Of a stretch of 64,000 bases of DNA, positions 25,988 to 35,261 are shown piece by piece (the first letter of the stretch is position 1; every line of letters starts with the position of its first letter). Origin of the DNA: Deltaproteobacteria bacterium (GTDB taxonomy: Bacteria; Myxococcota_A; UBA9160; SZUA-336); assembly GCA_029261895.1 (NCBI GenBank), contig JAJDAK010000048.1, forward strand, positions 96,155 to 160,154, given 5' to 3'. Both the position numbers and the translations under genes were made by a program. Below the pieces are notes generated by a model, which saw only the letters and a program-made list of their open reading frames with translations, was not told where the DNA came from and made no database searches.

Positions 25988-26950
25988 ATGGCGAGCCGGC
26001 GCAAGCAACCTGCAAAGCAGCGCTCCGTAGGGATCGCCTTGGGGGCCGGTGGCGCCCGAGGCCTGGCCCATATCGGGGTCCTCCACAGCCTCATCCGCGG
26101 CGGCGTGAAGGTGAATTCGGTGGTGGGCTCGAGTGTTGGCGCACTCGTAGGGGCCGCCTTTGCGGCCGGACAACTCGAGAACTTCGAGCGTGAGGTCCGC
26201 GCTATGGAGTGGCCCGATGTGCTCCGGATGTTCGACCCCGTTTGGCCGCGCGCGGGCCTCATGGCGGGCACCCGCACGGCCGAGCGACTGACGCACCTGC
26301 TGGGCGACTGGCGCATCGAAGACCTGCCGATCCCATTCGCCGCAGTGGCGGTGGATCTGGTCACCGGGGAGGAGGTTCATATCCGGGAAGGCCGCGTGAT
26401 CGATGCAATTCGCGCGAGCATCTCGATTCCGGGTATCTTCGTGCCACATCAGCAGGGCAAGCGTTTTCTCGTGGACGGCGCCTTGCGCAACCCCGTCCCC
26501 GTATCGGCACTGAACGAGTTCAAACCCGACCTGCGGATCGCAGTCAACCTTCACGCGCAGCCCGTTCGTGAGATCGATCGCGGGTTCCGCAGCGCCGCAA
26601 AAAGTCGATCAAGTTTGTTCGACACGATTGAAAATGGCCTGTCGAAGTTTCGACGTAGCGGCAAATCCGCAGAGGCGGCCGAAGCCGAGGCCGCAGGCGG
26701 TCCAAACCTGTTTGAAATACTCACCTCAACGATGAGCGTGGTTGAATACGAATTAGCGCGCCATCGACTGGCACACGAAGCCGTCGATTTCATCCTCACG
26801 CCCGACGTGCATGGCATTCGAACGTTTGAGTTTCACAAAGCCAAACGTGCGATTCGTGCCGGGCAAAGCGCGGCCGAAGAACAGCTAGAAGCGATCGTGA
26901 AACAGGTCAATCGACGCCCAGGACTAATTAGACGGCGTCGAAGCTCGTAG
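25988..26950 (+). CDS. Patatin-like phospholipase (RssA type)
   Basis: This is a predicted serine acyl hydrolase. The oxyanion hole is ALGAGGARGLAHIGVL near residues 18-33, the nucleophile elbow is GSSVG (Ser near residue 48) and the dyad Asp is in VDGALRNPVPV. The 320-aa length matches short bacterial patatin-like proteins related to RssA and YchK. There is no signal peptide, so it probably acts on inner-leaflet phospholipids or fatty acyl esters in the cytoplasm. A Lys/Arg-rich, possibly flexible insert follows the catalytic region. It is divergent from the glycosyltransferase gene, and its 3' end overlaps the convergent PilZ gene by 23 bp. Confidence 0.92.
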   Translation: MASRRKQPAKQRSVGIALGAGGARGLAHIGVLHSLIRGGVKVNSVVGSSVGALVGAAFAAGQLENFEREVRAMEWPDVLRMFDPVWPRAGLMAGTRTAERLTHLLGDWRIEDLPIPFAAVAVDLVTGEEVHIREGRVIDAIRASISIPGIFVPHQQGKRFLVDGALRNPVPVSALNEFKPDLRIAVNLHAQPVREIDRGFRSAAKSRSSLFDTIENGLSKFRRSGKSAEAAEAEAAGGPNLFEILTSTMSVVEYELARHRLAHEAVDFILTPDVHGIRTFEFHKAKRAIRAGQSAAEEQLEAIVKQVNRRPGLIRRRRSS

Positions 26951-27284
26951 GCAGTAGAGCCTCGAGTTTGATCGCGGTCTCGGCGTCGACCTCTACGAAC
27001 GAGATCGCAAACTCCTGCGTAAACGCGTCCAGATCGGTCACCCGACGAACCTCGCCTACAACGCAAACAATCGCACCTTCGAGATTCAGCGTGACACGCA
27101 AGATTTCACCTTGGTCGATCTCGAGACCCACACAACGAAAGCGGATACCGCCGATCGAAATGTCATGCGCATGTCCGATCACGTCTTCAACATTCACGCG
27201 CGCAATCGAAACCAGCGCGTCCGTTTGGATGCGTGGAAACTTACGACGGTCGAACGTATCGTCTTTCGGAACTGAATCGGACAT
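26928..27284 (-). CDS. PilZ-domain protein (c-di-GMP receptor)
   Basis: This single-domain protein of 118 aa carries both c-di-GMP-binding motifs of PilZ domains: RRKFPR near residue 14 and DISIGGIRF near residue 42. It should therefore act as a c-di-GMP receptor that changes the behaviour of an unknown partner in motility, secretion or polysaccharide synthesis. ATG 27284 is chosen over TTG 27296 because GGGGGTG lies six bases upstream of it. It is convergent with the patatin gene and overlaps it. No active GGDEF protein is in the window; the one GGDEF-like domain present (13249-15543) is degenerate. Confidence 0.92.
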   Translation of the reverse strand: MSDSVPKDDTFDRRKFPRIQTDALVSIARVNVEDVIGHAHDISIGGIRFRCVGLEIDQGEILRVTLNLEGAIVCVVGEVRRVTDLDAFTQEFAISFVEVDAETAIKLEALLPTSFDAV

Positions 27285-27410
27285 CAACACCCCCAAAACC
27301 GGTCATAACCAGGGCCTCATTCGCTTTCGGCCACCTCCATGCAGGCCTTGACTCCACCCCCTTGAAGTCTGTAAACCTACGTAGTGTCTAGGAATTCCAC
27401 GCGCGTACGG

Positions 27411-28550
27411 ATGACAATACGGTGCTGTCTGATCATCGTTGTCGCCGCTTGTTCGGCTGAGACTCCCGAGGTGGTCGCCGATTCGAAGGGGCGCCCTGCC
27501 AAAGTGATTCCCGTAGTCGTCACGCAAGCCGAGGAACGTCGCGTAGAGGACGCATTTCTCGAACGCGAGGCCACCCTCTTCCCGATCGCATTTGCCGCAC
27601 TTTCGACCCGTCAGGAAGGTTTTGTACTGCGCAGGCACGTCGAGGAAGGCGACTACGTCAACAAGGGGGACCTGATCGCGGAGCTGGACCCCAGTGACCA
27701 CGTGTTACGGCTCGCCGAACTGCACGCCGCGTTGCAGCGTGCCCAAGCCAATCTATCCGAACAAAAGCGCGCTACTGAACGCAGCGGCGAACTTTTCCGG
27801 CGAAATATCGTCTCACAGGGTGCACACGACGACCAGAAAACGGGATTGGATCGCGTCCGCGCCGAAGTCAAACAGGCCAAAGCTCGCGTAGACCTGGCAG
27901 AAAAAGCGCTCACCGAACTTCGAATCACCGCACCCATGGACGCGGTGGTGAGTAAACAATCGATTGAAGCGGGCGAATACCTCGAACGCGGCGATCCCGT
28001 TGTCGAGCTGAAGCGTGTGGATCAAGTCATCGCGATCTGTACCGTGAGCGAACGCTATCTCGCCGACATTCATGAGGGCGCGCCCGTGGACATCATGGTG
28101 ACCGCGCATCCCGGGCGGACTTTTAACGGCTTGGTTTGGAAGATCGTTCCCGACGCAGAATTGGAAAGCCGTGGGTTCCCGGTTCGCATTTTGTTGGCGA
28201 ATCCAGACTTTCTACTGAAGCCCGGTATGTCGGCACGCGTCGCCTTTACTCGCAGCGTCGACAACGCGCTATTGGTCCCTAAAGACGCGGTCCGTCGAGA
28301 CGACGATGGGGCCTACGTCTTCATCATCAAGGATCAAAAAGCCGAACGCAGGAACATTGAACTCGGCAACAGCATCGATGATCGCTGGTTGATTCGTGTG
28401 GGACTCAATGCCACCGACCACATCGTTGTCACCGGCAACGAAGATCTTGTGGGTGGTGAAGGCGTGACCATCGTTGAACTGCCACCACCGGGACCCCCAA
28501 CCCTGCCCCAAGAATTCAAGGCGGATCACGGCGGCGCGAAAGGCTCATAG
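27411..28550 (+). CDS. RND efflux periplasmic adaptor lipoprotein
   Basis: This membrane-fusion protein links an inner-membrane RND pump to an outer-membrane channel. A short signal with lipobox VAAC (Cys near residue 14) indicates a lipid-anchored periplasmic protein. The lipoyl half-motifs are visible (RHVEEGDYVNKGDLIAELD, then RITAPMDAVVSKQSIEAGEY), flanking a coiled-coil hairpin with repeated Leu, Ala and Arg. Beta-barrel and membrane-proximal domains follow. ATG 27411 is preferred because it gives a compact signal peptide; GTG 27384 would add nine residues. Neither has a clear ribosome binding site. The pump gene follows after 3 bp. No TolC-like gene is in the window. Confidence 0.93.
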   Translation: MTIRCCLIIVVAACSAETPEVVADSKGRPAKVIPVVVTQAEERRVEDAFLEREATLFPIAFAALSTRQEGFVLRRHVEEGDYVNKGDLIAELDPSDHVLRLAELHAALQRAQANLSEQKRATERSGELFRRNIVSQGAHDDQKTGLDRVRAEVKQAKARVDLAEKALTELRITAPMDAVVSKQSIEAGEYLERGDPVVELKRVDQVIAICTVSERYLADIHEGAPVDIMVTAHPGRTFNGLVWKIVPDAELESRGFPVRILLANPDFLLKPGMSARVAFTRSVDNALLVPKDAVRRDDDGAYVFIIKDQKAERRNIELGNSIDDRWLIRVGLNATDHIVVTGNEDLVGGEGVTIVELPPPGPPTLPQEFKADHGGAKGS

Positions 28551-28553
28551 CCA

Positions 28554-31500
28554 ATGAAACTCGTCGACGCATCGATTCGATACCCCGTAAGCGTCGCCGT
28601 CGCGGTCATTCTCATCACGATTTTCGGCGTACTCGCGCTCCAAGACATTCCCGTTCAGATGATTCCGACGCTGGATCGCCCTGAAGTAACGGTGCAGACG
28701 CGTTACCCGGGTGCCGGTCCGTTTGAGGTTGAGGAAGAGATCACCAAGCGCCAAGAAGAGATGCTGAACACCGTCGAGAATCTGCGCGAGATGGTTTCGG
28801 TTTCAAAAGAAGGCGATAGCACCGTCACATTGCGTTTCGACTACGGAATCAATAAGGACGTCGCACGACTCGACGTTTCCGAAAAGCTCGGCGCGGTGCG
28901 AGACCTCGCCGAGGACGCTGACGAGTCCATTATTCGCGCGGTCAACTCGAACGAACAGACACCCATTGGCTGGGTTGTGCTGCGGGCTGAGGAAGACATC
29001 AATACGATTCGCCCCCTTGCAGACGACGTGATTCGCGCACAGATCGAACGCGTCCCCGGCGTCGGGCAGGTTCTCTTCTATGGCGGAGAAGAACGCGAAG
29101 TCCATATCGAATTGAATTTTTCCGCCCTCGCTGCACGCGGCATTTCTATCGATGAAGTTCGTGTCGCGCTCCAAAAAGAAAATCGCAATATCAAAGCCGG
29201 CGCCTTCGATGAAGGAAAGAACCGTTTCTCCGTGCGAACGGAAGGACGTTACCGCGCGCTTGAAGAAATCGAAGAAACCATCGTGCGTCGAGAGACGACT
29301 GGACCGACACGCGTCAAAAACATTGCCTCAGTAAAATTCGGCTACGAAGAACCTCAATTTGTAATCCGTCAAAACGGCGTGCCTGCGCTGATCATGGGCG
29401 TGCTGCGCAAGAGTGGCTCCAATACGCTCGAGGTCATGAACGGCGTACGCGACGTTCTTGAGGAAATCAACAATCAGTACGCGAGCCGCGGCATCCAATT
29501 GCGTATCGTTTACGACGCGAGCGTTTACATCGACGAATCCATCAGCTTGGTCAGCACCAGTTTGCTCATCGGCGCACTACTCGCCACCTTGGTTCTGCTG
29601 TTCTTCCTACGAAGTCGCTCCGCCGTGATGGTTCTCGGACTCAGCATTCCAATCGTGCTGATTGCGACATTCATCTTCATGGCGATATCCGGGCGCACGC
29701 TGAATATTATTTCGCTCGCCGGCATGACGTTTGTTACCGGCATGGTTCTCGATAACGCGATCGTTGTGGTTGAAAACATCTTTCGCCACCGCGAACTCGG
29801 GAAAGGCACGGTGCGCGCGGCCTATGACGGCACTGTTGAAGTCTGGGGCGCGATCCTTGCCGCGACACTCACCACCCTAGCCGTGTTCCTACCGATCATC
29901 CTCGTCGAGGACGAAGCGGGCCAAATTTTTCGGGACCTCGCAATCGTGATTTCAATCGCTGTCGCGCTCTCGCTCATCGCTGCGATCACAGTCGTTCCAA
30001 TGCTCGCCGCGCGGCTGCTCAAGACACCGCCGCGGACCGAAGACGGTCAACTCATCCAGCTCATCGCGGATCGATTGGTCGAACTGCTACGCGGCATTCT
30101 CCCCCATCGCAAAGTTCGCTTACTCAGTGCCGCGGGGTTGATCGCAGTTTCGATGCTGATCATTGGCGCGTTCACGCCAGATATCGATTACCTGCCCGAG
30201 GGCAATCGAAATATGGTTTACGTCGTTCTCAAAACACCGCCAAGCTATAACCTGACGCAAAGCGCACGTATCGTTCGCATCCTCGAAGAGAAGTTCCTGG
30301 CGTTACCCGAAGTCCATCGCATGTTCGCGATCGTGAGGCACGGCGGCCCCAGTATGGGAATCGTCGTGAAGGACGAATTCAAGGGCAAGAAGTCGATGCA
30401 GGCATTCATTGGGCGCGTGAATAAGATCGCGCGCACGGCGCCCGGCGTGAGGCAAGTCTTCGCGCGACAAGCCCCCTTGATTCGACGTGGCAACACCGGA
30501 TCGGGAAACATGCAGGTGGTGATTAAGGGCAACGATTTTGAACGCATTCAAAATATTGCGAGCGCGTTGGAACCGGGTCTAAAGGAAGTCCCCGGCGTGA
30601 TCTTCGTTAACCCAAGTTTTGAAATCGGTAAGCCCGAATACGTGGTCGATCTCGATCGCGTGCGCGCCGCGGAGCTCGGACTCAGTGTCTCCGAAGTTGG
30701 CTTTATCGTGGAGACCGTCGTCGCTGGAACGGTCGCCGGCACCTTCGATGACCAGGGGCGTGAAATCGATCTACGCTTGCGCGCTCCGGCACATACGATT
30801 TCGAATCCCGAAGGACTGGCGCGAACGTCAATCCACACGCCGAGCGGGCACATGGTTCAACTCGGCGATATCGCGAAGATTCATTCGCGTGAAGGCCCGA
30901 CAGAGATCGAGCATCGCGATATGGATCGCGCGGTAAAGTTACAAGTGGGAAAGTCGGATGACGCCGCGCTCGGCGACGTCATTAATCGGATGGAAAAAAT
31001 CATCGATCCCGTTCGTACGAATCTGCCGCTAGGGTATTCGATTGAGCTAGCGGGACAGGCGGATAGCCTCACCCGAACCTGGACCGCGTTTCGCGGTGCA
31101 TTTGTACTCGCGATCGTCGTGGTTTACCTACTCATGGCGAGTCTCTTCGAATCCTTTCTGCTTCCTGCGATTTTGCTCGTCAGCGTGCCCTTCGCTGCGA
31201 CCGGCGGCATTCTCGCATTACGACTCGTGCAGCTCTTCGATTCCACGATCAAACTGGATACCATCACGATGCTCGGCTTTGTGATTCTGATTGGCGTCGT
31301 GGTGAACAACGGTATTCTCTTGATCCATCAGACACAGAACCGGCTCAGCGAAGGTGCGGAGCCTATTCAAGCGATTCTCGATAGCGTTGCGACAAGGGTA
31401 CGTCCGATTTTCATGACGATGACGACGACGGTCTTCGGCATGCTGCCACTCGTCTTTGCATCGGGCTCAGGCTCGGAACTCTATCGTGGTCTTGCAGCGA

Positions 31501-31628
31501 TTCTGGTCGGTGGCTTGATGATCTCGACCGTCTTCACGCTCTTTCTGGTTCCGACGTTGCTCTCATTTGTGATTCGACCGACCGAAGTCTCGATCGCGCA
31601 TGACGAACTCACGGCGGAGTCACATTAG
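28554..31628 (+). CDS. RND multidrug efflux pump permease (AcrB-like, HAE1)
   Basis: The 1024-aa inner-membrane pump has the duplicated AcrB layout: a first transmembrane helix (YPVSVAVAVILITIFGVLAL), a large periplasmic porter loop, helices 2-6, then the same arrangement repeated. In helix 4 the proton-relay Asp pair of AcrB (DD) reads Asp-Asn in GMVLDNAIVVVENIF. This variant is common in several RND subfamilies and need not mean loss of function. Helix 10 carries GVVVNNGILLIHQ. The pump expels unknown hydrophobic compounds by proton exchange, together with the adaptor encoded just upstream. Its stop overlaps the convergent Y-family polymerase gene by 4 bp. Confidence 0.96.
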   Translation: MKLVDASIRYPVSVAVAVILITIFGVLALQDIPVQMIPTLDRPEVTVQTRYPGAGPFEVEEEITKRQEEMLNTVENLREMVSVSKEGDSTVTLRFDYGINKDVARLDVSEKLGAVRDLAEDADESIIRAVNSNEQTPIGWVVLRAEEDINTIRPLADDVIRAQIERVPGVGQVLFYGGEEREVHIELNFSALAARGISIDEVRVALQKENRNIKAGAFDEGKNRFSVRTEGRYRALEEIEETIVRRETTGPTRVKNIASVKFGYEEPQFVIRQNGVPALIMGVLRKSGSNTLEVMNGVRDVLEEINNQYASRGIQLRIVYDASVYIDESISLVSTSLLIGALLATLVLLFFLRSRSAVMVLGLSIPIVLIATFIFMAISGRTLNIISLAGMTFVTGMVLDNAIVVVENIFRHRELGKGTVRAAYDGTVEVWGAILAATLTTLAVFLPIILVEDEAGQIFRDLAIVISIAVALSLIAAITVVPMLAARLLKTPPRTEDGQLIQLIADRLVELLRGILPHRKVRLLSAAGLIAVSMLIIGAFTPDIDYLPEGNRNMVYVVLKTPPSYNLTQSARIVRILEEKFLALPEVHRMFAIVRHGGPSMGIVVKDEFKGKKSMQAFIGRVNKIARTAPGVRQVFARQAPLIRRGNTGSGNMQVVIKGNDFERIQNIASALEPGLKEVPGVIFVNPSFEIGKPEYVVDLDRVRAAELGLSVSEVGFIVETVVAGTVAGTFDDQGREIDLRLRAPAHTISNPEGLARTSIHTPSGHMVQLGDIAKIHSREGPTEIEHRDMDRAVKLQVGKSDDAALGDVINRMEKIIDPVRTNLPLGYSIELAGQADSLTRTWTAFRGAFVLAIVVVYLLMASLFESFLLPAILLVSVPFAATGGILALRLVQLFDSTIKLDTITMLGFVILIGVVVNNGILLIHQTQNRLSEGAEPIQAILDSVATRVRPIFMTMTTTVFGMLPLVFASGSGSELYRGLAAILVGGLMISTVFTLFLVPTLLSFVIRPTEVSIAHDELTAESH

Positions 31629-32674
31629 AACAAGCGCAACTGACGAGGCTGTCGCGTTTCTTCCGGACGCGAAAGCTGAGTCGCACGCAATCGCATCCGC
31701 CTGACTTCACGCGCGACGACCTGCGTCCGACCCAATAAACGAAGTCCTACCTCGGTCACTTCAGTTTGGCTTTGTATCGCATCGATAAACGTTTCAGTAC
31801 GCGAAGCTTCCTGTCCGTCGACGAAACGCAGACCCAGCGTCAAGCGTCGTGTCGCGCGATTCTCGCGACGAAGTGCCTTTTCGAGTCCCCCGGCAAGATC
31901 GGAAAGGCCCTCACCCAAAATACCCAGATCTGAAACGGGTTCGCGCAGAGTGCGCTCTTGCGAAAGTGACTTTGCTTGAGGTCGCGGCTGAATCCCTTCG
32001 TCGGCATAGGCCGTTGCCAAAGCATGGAAGAGTTTTGCATTGCGTCCAACGATCTCCTGTAACGCTTCCAAAGAAATTTCCTGCAAATCTCCAATCGTCG
32101 TCAGTCCTTGGTCTTCAAGTTTCGCTGCCGTCGCCGGCCCCAGACCCCAAATCGCCGTTAGCGGCCATCCTGACAAAAAGCTGCGGGCCTCCGCGACTGC
32201 AATCGCGCGAATACCCCCTGGACCGGGGTTTTCTGCAGCGAGGTATGCGATAAAGCGTGTCGGGCCCATGCCCGCAACCGCAGCGAATCCAAGGTCGGCC
32301 TGCACGCGCACGCAACAGGTTGCAGCCATCGAAATCGCATCCGCTTCGGCACTTAGATCCAGATACGTACCATCAACCCCTGACGGCTCAAGTCGATCGG
32401 TGATACCACGCAAGACCGCGCGCATGTCTGCAGCAGCTTCGCGATAGCGCGCCATTCGCGTGGGCAGAACGCGCGCGTCCGGGCAGCGCCTGAGTGCATC
32501 GCTCACGTCCATTCCCGGTATCGCGCCCGCTGCAAACGCCAATGCGTTCACGCTGACGACCGTGCCCCGCTTTCGGGGATCACCACCCACAATTAGCGGA
32601 ACGGTTGCGTCACCACGACCGTCGGCCGTTTCGACTGCGGCGTAGAATCCTGGTACGTGTACGAAGGCAAGCAT
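31625..32674 (-). CDS. Catalytically degenerate Y-family DNA polymerase (ImuB-like)
   Basis: The 349-aa protein aligns by eye with DinB along most of its length: palm start FVHVPGFYAAVE, then GTVVSVNALAFAAGAIPGM, LEPSGVDGTYLDLS, and the helix-hairpin-helix PLTAIWGLGPATAAKLEDQG. Compared with DinB, the first catalytic Asp (HVDMD) is His, and the Asp-Glu pair (LDEAYLD) is Asp-Gly. Two of the three metal ligands are therefore lost. The C-terminus ends QLRLF, which fits a beta-clamp-binding motif. This combination is like ImuB, a non-catalytic hub of mutasome translesion synthesis. No imuA or dnaE2 lies nearby. ATG 32674 is used because the fold begins there. Confidence 0.85.
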   Translation of the reverse strand: MLAFVHVPGFYAAVETADGRGDATVPLIVGGDPRKRGTVVSVNALAFAAGAIPGMDVSDALRRCPDARVLPTRMARYREAAADMRAVLRGITDRLEPSGVDGTYLDLSAEADAISMAATCCVRVQADLGFAAVAGMGPTRFIAYLAAENPGPGGIRAIAVAEARSFLSGWPLTAIWGLGPATAAKLEDQGLTTIGDLQEISLEALQEIVGRNAKLFHALATAYADEGIQPRPQAKSLSQERTLREPVSDLGILGEGLSDLAGGLEKALRRENRATRRLTLGLRFVDGQEASRTETFIDAIQSQTEVTEVGLRLLGRTQVVAREVRRMRLRATQLSRPEETRQPRQLRLF

Positions 32675-32702
32675 CGATTCACCAGAGATTGCCGTGGGGC
32701 GA

Positions 32703-35081
32703 TTACTTTGACGACGGGTGAAGCTCCCAGACGCCAGTCTCATGGTAGGTGATATCACCCCAATGCATCCATAGCGGGCGGGGTTTTCCTCGCAACCAAT
32801 CGTTTAAGCCATCGTCGTAGTGTGGGCTTGCCGCGTGTCCGGATTGGCCGCCCGCCAGGTCGTAGAACGGATGGTCGAAATCGCCTAGGTCGACCGCATA
32901 GCGGAGTACGGGCCCCACCGACGCGTTTTCCGTCGGAATGGAATCATGGTACGAGGTCCAAGCCGAAGCCGGATCACCCGGCACGGCGAAAGGCCCGCGG
33001 CTGAGGCGCCATGTCACCGCCCGCGCGGAAAATGGACCCAACGCTTCGAAATCATGCGGCAGACTCGCACGATGAACACGACCCCAGGACCATTTGCGAG
33101 GATTAGAACTCACGCGAGCGGTCATCGAGGCCCAGGTTTCACCGAGCGCCCGGCGCAATATTTCGGGATGTTTCGACACATCGGTTCGATCCAGAAATCC
33201 CGCAACGAGCGCGCCCGGTGCGGGTTCGTCGAGCACTTCGGTCAGCGCTTGCAGACTTTCGACTTCATCTTCGGTCATCCGGATACGCATGAATTCAGCG
33301 GCGAGCCGCTGACGAAACACGTGATACACGGACGCACCTTGTGAATCGACCGATGTGCCACCGTCCCAATTCATCAGCATCTGATGAACTTCTGACTCGG
33401 GGCCCGTGCTTGGTTTTATTTTTCCGAGCCAAGCGCGAATCAAGCGTGGACCTTCATCGCTCATCGTTTCACGCTGGATCGCCAGCGCATCCTGAAAACC
33501 AAGGCGGCGCGTGCGTTTCAAACGCTCCGTCACTCGCTTCGACGCGGCATCACGCGACCAGAGCCATGCAACGCGCAAGCGCAGATTCTCTGAATGCGGC
33601 TGCGTCGACGCCACCACGTAAGGTGCTTCGGTTCCAAAAGTCTCGGGCAGATCATTGAACGGAATGTGGCCACGCCAATCGTACATTGGGTTCTCGCCCC
33701 GCGTCGGGACCAATCCGGTTTCGATTTTACGATCAGGTAGATGCCCAGCAACGCGCGAGCCAATCTGACCCTGCTGATCGGCATATAAAAAGGTCGTTAC
33801 CGGAACCGGGAATGTTTCCAGCGCGCGACGAAAGCCTTCCCAATCGGTTGAGTGTTGCAACGCAAGCAGGTTTTCAAAGCCGCTTTGTTTCGCTTGCCCC
33901 GTCCAGCGTAGGCTCAACGCTGCAGCAAAGGGATCATCGGGGAACGCATGATTCAACAACGGACCGTGTCGGGTTCGCCCAATGCGTAGCGATTCCGACT
34001 CACGCCCGCGCACGCTGACGATCTCTTCCGATTCCTCCAACTTCAGCCAGCGACCCCCGCGATCGTAAAGACCTTCTTTCGATGGGTGCAACGATTCGCG
34101 ATACAAATCTGAAACACTCGCGTGCGCAACCACTTGGCCCCACGCAATCTCACGATTGTTTCCGGTCCAAAAGATCGGCATCCCTGGCCAGGTCGCACCG
34201 CCGATCTCGCCAGAATCCGTGCGCAGATGCGCCATGTAGAAAAACGCCGGCATCCTCAGCTCAAGATGGGGATCGTTGGCGAGAATCGGTTTACCGCTCT
34301 CAGTTCGCGACCCGCTCACGACAAAGCCAGAACTTCCGAGCGCCCCATTCAAACCCAGATTTCCGGCAAGACGGTCCGCTTTAGCTCCCCAGCGCAGGAG
34401 CTGCCCTACCAATTCATTGCCATCATCGACTTCCCGTTCCGGAAAGAAATCCTGAGCCGTGACGCCCCCGCTGTCTCGTACCAGGCGATCGAGCAGACGG
34501 ATCGCGCCCAATGACCGGCTCAAGAGCCACGCACGTAAACGGACGATCGCGAGCGTGTCGATCGGCGTCCATTCCTCGCCTTTCACGCCAAGCCATTCCC
34601 ATTCGAAAGGGCGGTCGGCTCGCCCCGCACGAACTTCGGTCATCCAGGCGTTTACACCCGCCGTGTACGCCTCCAGCCGAGTACGCGCGCTCGGCGATAG
34701 GCGGGAAAATTCTCCAGCGGCCGCCTGCCCAAAGCCCAAAGTTCGGGTCAGACGATCCTCAGAAAGCGTCCGCTCACCGAAAAACTCCGAAAGACGACCT
34801 GTTGCCGCTCGGCGCAATACATCCATCTGCCACAGGCGGTCCTGCGCGTGGGCGAATCCCAACCCGAAGTACGCGTCCGCGTCCCCTTGGGCCCAGATAT
34901 GCGGTACACCGGATTCATCACGAATCAGCCGCACTTCGGCCTTCAGACCCGCGAGTGAAAGCTTGCCGCTGGCGGCAGGGCCCTTCCGCAGGCCAAAGAA
35001 CGCTGGCGCTACCGCACCCGCCAGAGCGATCAGCCCAGCGATGCAAGCGACCCCCACCAGTAAGCGGATCCATCGTCTCAT
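32703..35081 (-). CDS. Penicillin acylase family amidohydrolase (Ntn hydrolase)
   Basis: This 792-aa exported enzyme family includes penicillin acylases and acyl-homoserine-lactone acylases such as PvdQ. It opens with a hydrophobic segment (IRLLVGVACIAGLIALAGAV). The alpha-subunit motif GVPHIWAQGDADAYFGLGFAHAQDRL is recognisable in two parts. The autoproteolytic site is at about G249-S250 in GALGSSGFVVSGSRT, with Ser as the new beta-chain N-terminal nucleophile, followed by PILANDPHLELRMP. Typical members have Asn or similar after the Ser; here it is Ser-Gly. ATG 35081 starts just before the signal anchor. Its substrate, an antibiotic, signal or other amide, cannot be decided. It lies 28 bp upstream of the polymerase-like gene. 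Confidence 0.93.
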   Translation of the reverse strand: MRRWIRLLVGVACIAGLIALAGAVAPAFFGLRKGPAASGKLSLAGLKAEVRLIRDESGVPHIWAQGDADAYFGLGFAHAQDRLWQMDVLRRAATGRLSEFFGERTLSEDRLTRTLGFGQAAAGEFSRLSPSARTRLEAYTAGVNAWMTEVRAGRADRPFEWEWLGVKGEEWTPIDTLAIVRLRAWLLSRSLGAIRLLDRLVRDSGGVTAQDFFPEREVDDGNELVGQLLRWGAKADRLAGNLGLNGALGSSGFVVSGSRTESGKPILANDPHLELRMPAFFYMAHLRTDSGEIGGATWPGMPIFWTGNNREIAWGQVVAHASVSDLYRESLHPSKEGLYDRGGRWLKLEESEEIVSVRGRESESLRIGRTRHGPLLNHAFPDDPFAAALSLRWTGQAKQSGFENLLALQHSTDWEGFRRALETFPVPVTTFLYADQQGQIGSRVAGHLPDRKIETGLVPTRGENPMYDWRGHIPFNDLPETFGTEAPYVVASTQPHSENLRLRVAWLWSRDAASKRVTERLKRTRRLGFQDALAIQRETMSDEGPRLIRAWLGKIKPSTGPESEVHQMLMNWDGGTSVDSQGASVYHVFRQRLAAEFMRIRMTEDEVESLQALTEVLDEPAPGALVAGFLDRTDVSKHPEILRRALGETWASMTARVSSNPRKWSWGRVHRASLPHDFEALGPFSARAVTWRLSRGPFAVPGDPASAWTSYHDSIPTENASVGPVLRYAVDLGDFDHPFYDLAGGQSGHAASPHYDDGLNDWLRGKPRPLWMHWGDITYHETGVWELHPSSK

Positions 35082-35171
35082 CACGACAACGATCGGCCCT
35101 CCCACACGGCGACGTTAGCACAGCCCCGGCCTTAGTTTCGGAAGCGCACTGCTTGGCGCCAAGAAGCTCGA

Positions 35172-35200
35172 TTGACGCTGATTTTCCGCACCGTTATTGT
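35172..35200 (+). promoter_or_regulatory. Sigma-70-type promoter of the gapA operon
   Basis: TTGACG (35172-35177) and TATTGT (35195-35200) are separated by exactly 17 bases, close to the TTGACA-N17-TATAAT consensus. Transcription would start near 35207. The resulting ~55-base leader contains a perfect CCCC-TGAA-GGGG hairpin (35224-35235) before the ribosome binding site. A perfect 7-bp palindrome (35202-35217, CCGCCGG-AA-CCGGCGG) spans the start point and could be an operator. Confidence 0.65.
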
Positions 35201-35261
35201 GCCGCCGGAACCGGCGGTCCATCCCCCTGAAGGGGAACCTGGCCGCCCGAAGGAGACCACT

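Noticed and set aside
25939..26364. N-terminal extension of the glycosyltransferase gene
   Set aside because: It is antisense to the patatin gene and Ser/Arg/Pro-rich like a shadow frame. The conserved protein begins at ATG 25938.
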